The translations under genes were made by a program, and so were the position numbers. Under the pieces are notes generated by a model that saw only the letters and a program-made list of their open reading frames with translations, was not told where the DNA came from and made no database searches. From assembly GCF_024213375.1 (NCBI RefSeq), contig NZ_JANAVJ010000003.1:124001-188000 (forward strand): 64,000 nucleotides of DNA, in the 5' to 3' direction. Position 1 is the stretch's first letter, and every line of letters begins with the position of its first letter. This DNA is from Paenibacillus sp. MZ04-78.2. Lineage in GTDB: Bacteria; Bacillota; Bacilli; Paenibacillales; NBRC-103111. Shown here in pieces: positions 42,349 to 50,282 of the stretch.

Positions 42349-42376
42349 AATATATGTACGGCGGTTCAAAATATGA
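42349..42376 (-). promoter_or_regulatory. SigE-like promoter P1 of spoIVA
   Basis: TCATATT (42370–42376), 13-nt spacer, CATATATT (42349–42356) on the minus strand; consensus KMATATT and CATACAHT, one mismatch. Confidence 0.7.
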
Positions 42377-42456
42377 TGACAGGCGCAGAAATAATTTTCG
42401 CCGGAAATCCGGCTTTACCGTGTTCGCCGCTTGCGTCCTTAACTTCATCCCTGACA

Positions 42457-42485
42457 AATATATGTAGGAGATTCTACGATTATTC
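42457..42485 (-). promoter_or_regulatory. SigE-like promoter P2 of spoIVA
   Basis: GAATAAT (42479–42485), 14-nt spacer, CATATATT (42457–42464) on the minus strand. The element TACATATATTTGT is repeated at P1 and P2. This lies 168–196 bp before spoIVA. Confidence 0.6.
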
Positions 42486-42498
42486 TAGCTATGACAAG

Positions 42499-42542
42499 AA
42501 AAAAAACCTCTATCACCTTGGCTGGAAGGTTGATAGAGGTTA
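42499..42542 (-). terminator. Terminator after the yphF-like gene
   Basis: Perfect 11-bp stem AACCTCTATCA/TGATAGAGGTT (42505–42515 with 42531–42541) and eight T on the minus strand. It also insulates spoIVA. Confidence 0.88.
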
Positions 42543-42545
42543 GGT

Positions 42546-43271
42546 TTAGAATGATTCCGGGACGGGAACCGGTTTATTGTCTTTCCACATATAAGCAAAC
42601 GAGCGCGCGGGGACGAAATACGATTCCTGAACGAGCAGCGCGCGCAAATCCTGCTTTGCGTCAAGACGGCTTTGAAGCTGCTTCTTATCGATAAGCCGCA
42701 TCATTTCAGGCGCGTAATCGATGGCGACCTGACCCGCTTCGCTCATCAAAAAAGGAAGCTTTACCGAGCGCGTATACATGCTGGTCACTTCCAGAGGCTT
42801 CCGGTTCAGCTTGGCGTAATCGATGGCGAAAAAGCCGGGAGCGATCGCTTCCCCTGTCGGCAGCGTGCCCGTCTTCGACTTGTAACGGTCCACCTCCTGC
42901 TGCAGTTCAACCGTCTGCTGGAACGAAGGCAGGTCCATCATCTTGACCGTCGGCTTCGTCTCCGCATCGATCAGGACGTAGGTCGCCGTCCCGCCATTCT
43001 CGAACGCGTTGAGCGGCACTTCGCTGATATAACGCCCCTTCAGCTTTTTAAAATCGATCAGATATTGTTCATATAGCGGCGTGGTCGCCTCGAAGTTTTT
43101 GATCGGCAGCACACCGGTTTTCGCCTTAAATTGATCGACCGCGTTCTGAACGACGATCACATATTCACCGCTCGCGATCTGGCTTTCCTTGCGCATCTCC
43201 TTCGGATACATGCAGCCGCCGAGCAACGCGCAGACCAGCAGCAAAGACGCTGCCTGCAGCCAACGCTTCAT
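42546..43271 (-). CDS. yphF: YphF-like lipoprotein
   Basis: 241 aa. Signal peptide KRWLQAASLLLVCALLGGC with lipobox LLGGC near residue 20, so it is membrane-anchored on the outside. The body has two similar halves (VDQFKAKTGVLPIKN and VDRYKSKTGTLPTGE), suggesting an internal duplication. Position between gpsA-side genes and spoIVA and the lipoprotein signal match B. subtilis yphF; function unknown. ATG 43271 shares its A with the TGA of the upstream ferredoxin gene; SD GGAGGAGG is 7 nt away. Confidence 0.78.
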   Translation of the reverse strand: MKRWLQAASLLLVCALLGGCMYPKEMRKESQIASGEYVIVVQNAVDQFKAKTGVLPIKNFEATTPLYEQYLIDFKKLKGRYISEVPLNAFENGGTATYVLIDAETKPTVKMMDLPSFQQTVELQQEVDRYKSKTGTLPTGEAIAPGFFAIDYAKLNRKPLEVTSMYTRSVKLPFLMSEAGQVAIDYAPEMMRLIDKKQLQSRLDAKQDLRALLVQESYFVPARSFAYMWKDNKPVPVPESF

Positions 43272-43612
43272 CACCATTCCTCCTCCTGCTTCTCCAACTG
43301 CTTGCGTATAGCGCTCTTTAACGGGTCCTCCGGCACGAGCACCGTAACAGGCCCGGTGATTTTCGCCTGGCAGGCGAGACGATAGCCTTCCTGTTGCAAG
43401 CCACCGAGCTTCAGCGCCTCATTGCGGTTCGGCTCGGCCAGCCCCGTGCCGGCGTTCTCCGTCACGCGAACCTTGCACATCAGACAAGCCGCCTTGCCCC
43501 CGCACCGGGTACGGATATGCACGCGGGCGCGCCGTGCCGCGTCCAGAAGCGTCGTGCCCGGCCTTGCTTCCAACGTTTTGTTGTCAGGTAAAAAAGTAAC
43601 TTTCGCGGCCAT
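43271..43612 (-). CDS. 2Fe-2S ferredoxin (copy 1)
   Basis: 113 aa, plant-type [2Fe-2S] ferredoxin fold: RTRCGGKAACLMCKV supplies three cysteines in a C-x5-C-x2-C pattern and the fourth is in YRLACQAKITG. An electron carrier, perhaps for a reductase encoded elsewhere. It is downstream of the nucleotidyltransferase (16 bp gap) and related to the ferredoxin at 44271 (shared R-L-x-C-Q-A-K motif). Confidence 0.85.
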   Translation of the reverse strand: MAAKVTFLPDNKTLEARPGTTLLDAARRARVHIRTRCGGKAACLMCKVRVTENAGTGLAEPNRNEALKLGGLQQEGYRLACQAKITGPVTVLVPEDPLKSAIRKQLEKQEEEW

Positions 43613-43628
43613 ACGCGCTCTCCTTCCG

Positions 43629-44243
43629 TTAACTCGCCGCTATCGGGTCGAGCAGTGTACGCAGCCTGTCGGCGAGCTCCCCGCTAAAGCGGTTGCGGGC
43701 AATCAAATCATCGAGAACCAGCCTGTGACGCTCCGGCTCCCGGACTCGGCACACCCTTGCAATCGCTTCATAACGGTCCGGGCGATCCCTCAGCACGTTA
43801 AACACCAGTTCGTGAGCCAGCGGCATTAACCGGACGGCCTCTCCCTCGCCATACGAAACAGCAGACGCATGCGTTCGCGACAAATACTCGGCTTCCACGC
43901 GATATTCGCTGTCCATCGCCCGTACCTCAAAAGCCCCGACCAGTTCCACCTTTACGCCGTTCATCTCATAATGGCTGAGGATCGATCGGTAAATGGGCGT
44001 TTCACTCTCCGTCTGTTCGTCAGTCGCGAACTGTCGGAGCGCCATATGCAAAGCCTCCGCATCGCGCCGGTCAGCGTAGATATCCAAGTCCCGGGGAAGC
44101 GCGTTAAGCTCCACGCCTTGCAGCAGCAGTCCGGTGCTGCCGCCGACCAACCAAATGGAGTCAGATTCCCGTGTATGTACGGCAAGCTCGGAAAATATCG
44201 CCTTGAGCGGTTCCGATATCGTGCCAAGTTGTTGAGTATTCAT
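43629..44243 (-). CDS. Nucleotidyltransferase-fold protein
   Basis: 204 aa. SIWLVGGSTGLLLQGVELNALPRDLDIYAD carries the pol-beta-type GG[ST]…D-x-D signature (split here: residues about 30–58), followed by a Glu/Asp position in VKVELVGAFEVRA. Like AbiEii/minimal NTase proteins it may transfer a nucleotide to a protein, RNA or small molecule, but no toxin-antitoxin partner is next to it; the neighbours are two ferredoxins. The substrate cannot be told. Confidence 0.7.
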   Translation of the reverse strand: MNTQQLGTISEPLKAIFSELAVHTRESDSIWLVGGSTGLLLQGVELNALPRDLDIYADRRDAEALHMALRQFATDEQTESETPIYRSILSHYEMNGVKVELVGAFEVRAMDSEYRVEAEYLSRTHASAVSYGEGEAVRLMPLAHELVFNVLRDRPDRYEAIARVCRVREPERHRLVLDDLIARNRFSGELADRLRTLLDPIAAS

Positions 44244-44270
44244 TTTATCATCCTATGCTAAGCAAAATGG

Positions 44271-44564
44271 TCAAAAATAAGGCTTATGCGCAACGGCAAT
44301 CAGGCCCTCGTTTTTTACTTTCGCCTGACAACCTAACCGAAAGCCTTGTTCCAGCTCTTCCGGCTCCAAATTGTCCAGCTCCTCGTCCGTCGGAGCGTTC
44401 AAATGCTCCATCCCCTCGTTTACTTGACAGCGGCAGCGCGAGCAGGTGCCCCTCATGCAGGAGAACCCCCAGTCCACTTCCGCCTTCAGCGCCAAATCCA
44501 AGATCGTGAACCCGGTCACCGGTTCGACCGATTTCGTTACTCTGCGTCCTTTTAAAGTTATCAT
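44271..44564 (-). CDS. 2Fe-2S ferredoxin (copy 2)
   Basis: 97 aa; FSCMRGTCSRCRCQV gives C-x4-C-x2-C and FRLGCQAKVKN the fourth cysteine, with a helical insert rich in Glu (TDEELDNLEPEELEQG) between. Close in type to the ferredoxin at 43271. AAGGAG lies 11 nt before the ATG. A different-frame overlapping stretch of similar length is only a shadow. Confidence 0.85.
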   Translation of the reverse strand: MITLKGRRVTKSVEPVTGFTILDLALKAEVDWGFSCMRGTCSRCRCQVNEGMEHLNAPTDEELDNLEPEELEQGFRLGCQAKVKNEGLIAVAHKPYF

Positions 44565-44579
44565 AGACAGCCAAACTCC

Positions 44580-44759
44580 TTAAAATAGGGATACGACCAT
44601 ATAAATAAAGATCGGGATAAACATCAGGAACGCGACCAGCGACAGCACGAACCGGATGATGCCCGTCGTTTTATTTCTCGCAAACGTGATCAACAGCGAA
44701 GCGAGAACCATGAGACCGATTGCAATAAAAGATGCCCACATTTTGTCCAACGGCGACAT
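44580..44759 (-). CDS. yphE: DUF2768 small membrane protein (YphE-like)
   Basis: 59 aa with two hydrophobic helices (MWASFIAIGLMVLASLLITFA and IRFVLSLVAFLMFIPIFIYM) and the family start MSPLDK. The frame is open 29 codons further up, but those residues do not fit the family. In B. subtilis yphE lies at the same place between gpsA and spoIVA. SD is weak (GGGGTTGGA, long spacing). Function unknown. Confidence 0.75.
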   Translation of the reverse strand: MSPLDKMWASFIAIGLMVLASLLITFARNKTTGIIRFVLSLVAFLMFIPIFIYMVVSLF

Positions 44760-44811
44760 AATATATTTTCCAACCCCTAGCATGGTAACGTAATTGAAAC
44801 CATCATAACAC

Positions 44812-44849
44812 AAAAAAAGCATAAGCGCGCTTGACCGGCGGCTCATGCC
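44812..44849 (-). terminator. Terminator after the SpoVIF-like gene
   Basis: GC-rich interrupted stem (GCATGAGC with GCTTATGC and inner GCCG/CGGT pairs) followed by seven T on the minus strand. Confidence 0.6.
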
Positions 44850-44872
44850 ATAAAACTGTTAAAAATGTCACT

Positions 44873-45151
44873 TTACTTCTTCATGATCATCTTCATGAGC
44901 TGTTCCAAATTGTCCGTACTCACTTTGCTGCTTTTAATGGCTTGGATCAGCTCTTTCGTCGTTTGATCCGAAACGGGAACATTCACAAGGCCCGCCACTT
45001 GCTTAATCAGCTGCCGCAGCTGCGTATCGCTCTGCAGCGTGGACGGCTTTACCCCGTTCGCAAGCTTGTATATATCTTTCTCGGAGACACTTTTGCCGGT
45101 TTTTTTCTTAACCACATTGAGCACGTCTTTCGGCATGTTATTATCTGCCAT
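44873..45151 (-). CDS. SpoVIF-family sporulation protein
   Basis: 92 aa, small helical protein: PKDVLNVVKKKTGKSVSEKDIYKLANGVKPSTLQSDTQLRQLIKQVAGLVNVPVS matches the stage VI sporulation protein F family (B. subtilis SpoVIF/YjcC), needed for coat assembly and spore resistance. GAGGAGG precedes two adjacent ATGs (45154 and 45151). A SigK-like promoter lies upstream, which fits late mother-cell expression. In B. subtilis spoVIF is elsewhere on the chromosome. Confidence 0.8.
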   Translation of the reverse strand: MADNNMPKDVLNVVKKKTGKSVSEKDIYKLANGVKPSTLQSDTQLRQLIKQVAGLVNVPVSDQTTKELIQAIKSSKVSTDNLEQLMKMIMKK

Positions 45152-45192
45152 CATCGTCCCTCCTCAGACTGGTTATGCAATAAAGCCTGAGG

Positions 45193-45220
45193 TAGTATAT
45201 GTGGAAAAGTTGCCTTCGGT
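45193..45220 (-). promoter_or_regulatory. SigK-like promoter of the SpoVIF-like gene
   Basis: AC (45219–45220), 17-nt spacer, CATATACTA (45193–45201) on the minus strand, matching AC…CATAnnnTA. The leader then has a CCTCAG/CTGAGG hairpin (about 45163–45193). Confidence 0.55.
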
Positions 45221-45233
45221 ATAGGCGCTTGCC

Positions 45234-46283
45234 TTAACGAAGCCAACCGTTTTGAGAATCGTCGGCGATTTCTTCGGTTTCGTGCCGGGGCCCGCGTCCC
45301 ATCAAATGCTCTACGGCCGTTTTCGGGTTTTTCCCGTTAAACAGGACGTGGTACAGCTGTTCCGTAATCGGCATGGAAATCTCATAGTGCCGGGACAGCT
45401 GATAGGCGGCCTGCGTCGTTTTGACGCCTTCTACGACCATTCCCATCCGCTGAAGCACTTCTTCCAGCGAATATTCCTGTGCCAGCATCGATCCGGCCCG
45501 CCAGTTGCGGCTGTGCCTGCTCGTGCACGTAACCACCAAATCTCCGATTCCGGCCAATCCCGCGAACGTTAACGGACTCGCCCCCATCGCCGTCCCAAGT
45601 CTGGCGATTTCGGCCAGTCCCCGGGTAAGCAGAGCCGCTTTGGCGTTATCTCCGAAGTCCAACCCGTCGCTGAGACCCGCTCCGAGCGCAATAATATTTT
45701 TGAGCGCGCCGCCAACCTCGACACCGATGACGTCCGGGTTCGTATATACGCGAAAATACGAGTTGATCAACAAATCCTGCGCTTGCTCGGCTGCTTCTTT
45801 GTCCAGCGAAGCAACGACGACCGTAGTCGGGCATTGCCGGATGACCTCTTCCGCATGGCTTGGCCCGGACAGCGCGACCAGCCGGTTAGAATCGTAGGAT
45901 GTCAGCTCTTCCGCCAGCACTTCGCTCATGCGCTTTAAGCTTCCGGCCTCGAACCCTTTGGTCGCGTGGACCAGAAGCGAATCGGGGCTCAAATGCGGTT
46001 CAAGCTGACCAGCGATATCCCGCATGGCCGAGGACGGCGCTACAACCACGACGGCTTCCGCATCTTTCACGGCTTCTTCCATCGAATCGGTCGCCCGAAT
46101 CCGCGAAGACAACAAAACCTCGGGCAAAAACCGGCTGTTGCGGTGCTCCTCGTTAATTTCCCGTACCTGGTCGCGGTTGCGAGACCATAGCAGCACGTCG
46201 CGGCCGTTATCCGCCAGTACCGAGGCAATGGCCGTTCCCCAACTTCCCGCTACCAGTACGGCGGTTTTACCGGAAACCGGCAT
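45234..46283 (-). CDS. gpsA: NAD(P)-dependent glycerol-3-phosphate dehydrogenase
   Basis: Makes sn-glycerol 3-phosphate for phospholipid synthesis; PlsY next door acylates it. 349 aa; ATKGFE, GPSHAEEV, the catalytic Lys in EVGGALKNIIALGAG and RGLAEI are present. The nucleotide loop reads LVAGSWGTA, with Val11 where nearly all GpsA have Gly (GAGSWGTA). The rest of the fold is intact. GGAGGTG precedes the ATG. Confidence 0.95.
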   Translation of the reverse strand: MPVSGKTAVLVAGSWGTAIASVLADNGRDVLLWSRNRDQVREINEEHRNSRFLPEVLLSSRIRATDSMEEAVKDAEAVVVVAPSSAMRDIAGQLEPHLSPDSLLVHATKGFEAGSLKRMSEVLAEELTSYDSNRLVALSGPSHAEEVIRQCPTTVVVASLDKEAAEQAQDLLINSYFRVYTNPDVIGVEVGGALKNIIALGAGLSDGLDFGDNAKAALLTRGLAEIARLGTAMGASPLTFAGLAGIGDLVVTCTSRHSRNWRAGSMLAQEYSLEEVLQRMGMVVEGVKTTQAAYQLSRHYEISMPITEQLYHVLFNGKNPKTAVEHLMGRGPRHETEEIADDSQNGWLR

Positions 46284-46307
46284 AAACGAACACCTCCGTT
46301 TATTTCG

Positions 46308-46910
46308 TCAAGCTTGCTTTTTGGCGCCAAGCTTGTTCTCTTGTCCTTTTAACAGCTTCACAATATTGCTCCGGTGCTTGAACCAAGCGAATACGAATAG
46401 AAGCAGGCTGAGCGCGAAAACTTCCCAGGAACCGGCGATAAACCAGATCAAGATCGGCAAAAGTGCGGTAAACAATAGAGATCCCAGAGAAACGTAACGT
46501 GTAATAGCAATAGAAACAATAGCAACAATCCCGGCGATAAGCGCAGGCAAAAAGACAAGCGTCACCATCACTCCGATCGTCGTGGCAATGCCCTTGCCTC
46601 CCCGAAACCCGAAAAACACCGGCCAGTTGTGCCCGACGATGACGCTGATCCCCGCAAGCACTTCGAACAGCGGATCGCTCCCGCTTAGCCATGTGCCGAT
46701 CCAGACGGCCGCCACGCCCTTCAATACATCCAAGAGAAGCACTGCGATGCCCGGCCCTTTGCCGAGCACCCGCAGCGTATTCGTCGCCCCCGCGTTCCCG
46801 CTTCCGTGTTCGCGTATATCGATGCCTTTGAGCAGTTTGCCTGCCAAAAAACTGAAGCTGATCGAGCCGATCAAATAACCGATCAAAAGTGAGAGCAAGC
46901 TAATCAACAC
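46308..46910 (-). CDS. plsY: Glycerol-3-phosphate acyltransferase PlsY
   Basis: Transfers acyl from acyl-phosphate to glycerol 3-phosphate, the first step of phosphatidic acid synthesis. 200-aa membrane protein with the three cytoplasmic loops: GSGNAGATNTLRVLG, GHNWPVFFGFRGGKGIAT and a C-terminal basic loop. GTG start with GGAGAG upstream; 9 bp after der. Confidence 0.95.
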   Translation of the reverse strand: MLISLLSLLIGYLIGSISFSFLAGKLLKGIDIREHGSGNAGATNTLRVLGKGPGIAVLLLDVLKGVAAVWIGTWLSGSDPLFEVLAGISVIVGHNWPVFFGFRGGKGIATTIGVMVTLVFLPALIAGIVAIVSIAITRYVSLGSLLFTALLPILIWFIAGSWEVFALSLLLFVFAWFKHRSNIVKLLKGQENKLGAKKQA

Positions 46911-46919
46911 GGTTCTCTC

Positions 46920-48242
46920 CTATTCGTCGTCCGATTTGCGACGCGTGAACATACGCAGAGGCGTTCCCTCGAAACCGAACGCGCCGCGAATCTTATTTTC
47001 CAAATATCTCTGATAGGAGAAATGCATCAGTTCCGGATCGTTGACGAAGAAAACGATGGTCGGAGGCTTGACCGCCACCTGCGTCGCATAATTGATACGC
47101 AGTCGTTTCCCTTTATCCGTCGGCGGCGGGTTGATGGCCACGGCATCGGACACGACGTCGTTCAGCACATGCGTCGCCACGCGCGCCGCATGCTGCTCGG
47201 CCACATTGGTCACGACCGGGAACAGCTTATGCAGCCGCTGCTTCGTCATGGCCGACAAAAACACGACGGGAGCATAGGTCATAAACAAAAAATGATCGCG
47301 GATTTTTTGCGTGAATTGAAGCATCGTTTTATCGTCTTTTTCCACGATATCCCATTTGTTCACAACGAAGATCGCCGCTTTGCCCGCCTCGTGCGCATAC
47401 CCTGCGACATGCTTATCCTGCTCGATGATGCCTTCTTCGCCGTCGATGACGACCAGCACGACGTCCGCCCGCTCGATCGCCTTCATGGCGCGCATGACGC
47501 TGTATTTCTCCGTCGTCTCGTATACTTTGCCGCGCTTGCGCATCCCCGCCGTATCAATAATGACGTACTTTTGTCCGTCCTTCTCAAAAGGCGTATCGAT
47601 CGCGTCACGCGTCGTCCCGGCGACATTGCTGACGATGACGCGCTCTTCTCCCAAGATGGCGTTGACGAGCGACGATTTCCCGACGTTCGGCCGGCCGATC
47701 AAAGCAACCTTGATCACGTCCTCGCCGTACTCTTCCTCGCTCGTGTCCGGAAAATGCTTGATCACCTCGTCGAGCAAGTCGCCGATTCCCGTACCGTGAG
47801 AGCCGGAGATGCCGACGACTTCGCCGAAGCCGAGGCTGTAGAACTCGTAAATATCGTCCATCCGCTTCAGATTGTCCACCTTGTTGACGGCGACGATAAC
47901 CGGCTTTTTCGCCCGGAACAGCATTTCTGCGACTTCGCTGTCTGCCGGCGTAATGCCCGCTTTGGCATCCACCATAAACACGATGACGTCCGCTTCCTCG
48001 ATGGCAAGCTCCGCTTGAACGCGTACGGACTTCATGATCTGATCTTCCCCGTCGATCTCAATCCCGCCGGTGTCGATGACGCTGAACTCGGTGTCCAGCC
48101 ATTCTCCCCTGCCGTACAGCCGGTCCCGGGTAACTCCCGGTTTATCTTCCACAATAGCCAGCTTATCGCCGATAATACGGTTAAATACCGTAGATTTGCC
48201 CACATTCGGACGGCCGACAATCGCTATGATTGGTCTTGCCAT
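46920..48242 (-). CDS. der: Ribosome-assembly GTPase Der (EngA)
   Basis: Double-GTPase needed for 50S subunit assembly. 440 aa; two G domains each with GRPNVGKS P-loops (near 8 and 182), DTGGIE and DTAGMRK switch II, NKVD and NKWD base motifs, and a C-terminal KH-like domain ending in [11 protein letters not shown] 48242 has AAGGGA 9 nt upstream; an ATG three codons earlier overlaps that SD. Confidence 0.97.
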   Translation of the reverse strand: MARPIIAIVGRPNVGKSTVFNRIIGDKLAIVEDKPGVTRDRLYGRGEWLDTEFSVIDTGGIEIDGEDQIMKSVRVQAELAIEEADVIVFMVDAKAGITPADSEVAEMLFRAKKPVIVAVNKVDNLKRMDDIYEFYSLGFGEVVGISGSHGTGIGDLLDEVIKHFPDTSEEEYGEDVIKVALIGRPNVGKSSLVNAILGEERVIVSNVAGTTRDAIDTPFEKDGQKYVIIDTAGMRKRGKVYETTEKYSVMRAMKAIERADVVLVVIDGEEGIIEQDKHVAGYAHEAGKAAIFVVNKWDIVEKDDKTMLQFTQKIRDHFLFMTYAPVVFLSAMTKQRLHKLFPVVTNVAEQHAARVATHVLNDVVSDAVAINPPPTDKGKRLRINYATQVAVKPPTIVFFVNDPELMHFSYQRYLENKIRGAFGFEGTPLRMFTRRKSDDE

Positions 48243-48358
48243 GCACTTCATTCCCTTCTTCGACTACCGCAATGTTGCTTCATGTCTCCCTCCGCCCGTT
48301 CGGCCAAGGGACGTTATGTACAAAGACAAGCCTGTATTCAAGGCTTGCAAGCTCTGAT

Positions 48359-48387
48359 ATTATATCAAAATCGAATTCACAAGTAAA
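48359..48387 (-). promoter_or_regulatory. SigA promoter of der–plsY–gpsA
   Basis: TTTACT (48382–48387), 17-nt spacer, TATAAT (48359–48364) on the minus strand. Between this and der there is a hairpin AAGCCT/AGGCTT (about 48328–48346). Confidence 0.7.
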
Positions 48388-48420
48388 TGAACGAAACGTT
48401 AGCGGGCAGCCTTCCAACCG

Positions 48421-48603
48421 TTAATGCTTCACTAAAATAACGATCCCGTTCTCCAAATCGTGAGCCGCCGAATCCAAAATTTTTTCCAGCTTAAAGGCTA
48501 CTTGCTGCTGCTGATTGGCATCGTCCGCGATAAAGATCGGAGCTCCGCCCGCCACCGTTTGCCGGTTTGCTTCCGTTGCCACTACCGCCATAATTTGTCC
48601 CAT
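48421..48603 (-). CDS. Small partner protein of the YIEGIA family gene
   Basis: 60 aa, begins GQIMAVVATEANRQTVAGGAPIFIADD and ends ENGIVILVKH, a compact alpha/beta sequence. In spore-formers a protein of this type is regularly encoded directly after a YIEGIA membrane protein, as here (6 bp gap). From memory such proteins are named as a capping subunit for YIEGIA; the molecular role is not established. Confidence 0.75.
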   Translation of the reverse strand: MGQIMAVVATEANRQTVAGGAPIFIADDANQQQQVAFKLEKILDSAAHDLENGIVILVKH

Positions 48604-48609
48604 AACGCG

Positions 48610-49524
48610 CTATCCTCCCGCTTTTCCGCCATTTTGCACATGAGCTTCGCTCGGCATCCGCACGGCGCTTTCCAGCACCGGCGAGTTCATCGCGACTTGC
48701 CGGGCCTTCTCCGGATCGTGCTCCTGCGGAAGCAGCAGCACCGCGAGCCGTCCGTCATTCATGTTCAGCTTGGCCAACGGAACAAGCGCCGGTTCGCCTT
48801 GGTCTCGATGGACGCCCATGATCGTAGACACGTCATGGAGCAGCGCTTGCCGCTGTCCCGGGTTAGCCAAGGTAACCCGGGCATTTTTGTTTTTGGGTAC
48901 AAGCACGATGCCGATGGCATTCGTCCGGATGACGTTTTGTGTATCGCTTAATCCGACGTTCATGATATAAATGTCGTCTACGAACAGATTGGGCCCGTCC
49001 AGCCGCACCTGGCCGATGTTTACATTTGCAATCGCCGACAAGGTTTTGCCTGTCTTAAATATATTGGTGACCAAAATTGCGGCAATACCGGCCACAAACC
49101 CCCAGTACCAGGGGAACACGATGCTGAAGAACGCCGTAGCGAACGCGGTAAAAATGACCAAATAGTTGCGGCCTTCAAACACCATCGCAATCCCTTCGAT
49201 ATAGGTCGCGCCACGCGGCACCAGCTCCAGGCCGTCGATCTTGCTCAGCGTCTGGCGCTCCATATTGCGGACGTCCCGGAACTGCTGCGCCGCCATAGCC
49301 AAGAACGTCATGGCCGTATAGTTCTTATCCAGCAGCGAAGGGACGGCGACCGAGCCGAGCCCCGCCGCGATGACGCCCAAGGAAAGATGAATGATTTTGC
49401 CGTGAGGATAAGTCGGATATTGCCGGTAATCGGTCCGCAGCATCGTCAGCCGTGCCAGCACACCGAACATGACGCCCAATATGATTCCTACGGTATATTT
49501 TTGCTCCACCAGCCAAATCCACAC
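48610..49524 (-). CDS. YIEGIA-family membrane protein
   Basis: 304 aa. Several hydrophobic segments near the N-terminus (KYTVGIILGVMFGVLARL, IHLSLGVIAAGLGSVAVPSLL) and centre, the diagnostic string ATYIEGIA, then a soluble C-terminal domain. Found in spore-forming Firmicutes next to der and yphA; function unknown. GTG 49524 with AAGGAG 11 nt upstream gives the expected N-terminus VWIWLVEQKYTVG. Confidence 0.8.
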   Translation of the reverse strand: MWIWLVEQKYTVGIILGVMFGVLARLTMLRTDYRQYPTYPHGKIIHLSLGVIAAGLGSVAVPSLLDKNYTAMTFLAMAAQQFRDVRNMERQTLSKIDGLELVPRGATYIEGIAMVFEGRNYLVIFTAFATAFFSIVFPWYWGFVAGIAAILVTNIFKTGKTLSAIANVNIGQVRLDGPNLFVDDIYIMNVGLSDTQNVIRTNAIGIVLVPKNKNARVTLANPGQRQALLHDVSTIMGVHRDQGEPALVPLAKLNMNDGRLAVLLLPQEHDPEKARQVAMNSPVLESAVRMPSEAHVQNGGKAGG

Positions 49525-49567
49525 GTCGATCGCGTCTCCTTCCTTCCAGAGTGATAGCTTCCATCTG

Positions 49568-50206
49568 TCAATCGTTCTCCGGCTCACTGTCCGCCCTAAT
49601 CCTTTGCCGCGCACGCTTAAATGCCCGTTTGGTCCCAGCGACCATCCCTTCCAGCAGTAGAGAACAACCTCGGGCTGCAAAGGCCGTCAGCCACCACGCG
49701 TCTTGAAATTCCGCTTGCCCGAGCGTCATCCCCATCTGTTCCCGGTGCGCGCAGGCCAACATGACATCGCCGATCAGCAGTCCGAGCGACAGTCCTGCGA
49801 TCTGCAGCAGCGGCCATCGCAGCAGCGCCGCTGCCAAAAAACCGACGCTTGCGGCAATGGTCCATTCTGAGCTGAACCAGATGACCGCGGGCATCAGATG
49901 CAGCGTCTCCCTCAGGAAGAAATAGACCGACCCGAGCAGCAGGGCGATGGAGAGCAAATGGAACCGATACAAAAAACTTGGCGTGCGGACCATGACCCCG
50001 AGCGAAACAGCCAGCAGCAGCAGCGTGCAGCCGTATACCCGAATCCCGCCCCAGTCCGTGCTCCACCGCATAAACAATATCCAAAGCATAAAAAAAAGAA
50101 GTAGACTCGTAGGAGTAATACCTCTTAATATGACGTTCTTCCAGCCACTCGCGAACAAAATCAGCGCAACGACGATTAGCAATAAGGACACGTAACCCGC
50201 ATTCAT
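49568..50206 (-). CDS. yphA: YphA-family membrane protein
   Basis: 212 aa with six or seven hydrophobic helices and a basic C-terminal tail (KRAFKRARQRIRAD). Matches the YphA family by length, topology and position beside der/fni; function unknown. It shares its operon direction with the YIEGIA pair, 43 bp upstream of it. GGGTGAG precedes the ATG. Confidence 0.78.
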   Translation of the reverse strand: MNAGYVSLLLIVVALILFASGWKNVILRGITPTSLLLFFMLWILFMRWSTDWGGIRVYGCTLLLLAVSLGVMVRTPSFLYRFHLLSIALLLGSVYFFLRETLHLMPAVIWFSSEWTIAASVGFLAAALLRWPLLQIAGLSLGLLIGDVMLACAHREQMGMTLGQAEFQDAWWLTAFAARGCSLLLEGMVAGTKRAFKRARQRIRADSEPEND

Positions 50207-50282
50207 TCGCTCTCACCCGCAGAAAAAAGCTTGTTCCTCTTTTTCCTTAGTATGGCTTTCTTTATTTAGTTTTAGTCAAGCC

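Noticed and set aside
44284-44574. 96-codon frame overlapping ferredoxin copy 2 in another frame
   Set aside because: The other frame has the ferredoxin cysteines and a proper SD; this one has neither.
48328-48346. AAGCCT/AGGCTT hairpin as terminator before der
   Set aside because: The 6-bp stem has no T-run after it on the minus strand, and it lies downstream of the der promoter, so it is only a leader hairpin.
47022-48386. Long plus-strand open frame of 454 codons opposite der
   Set aside because: Antisense shadow of the well-conserved der gene.
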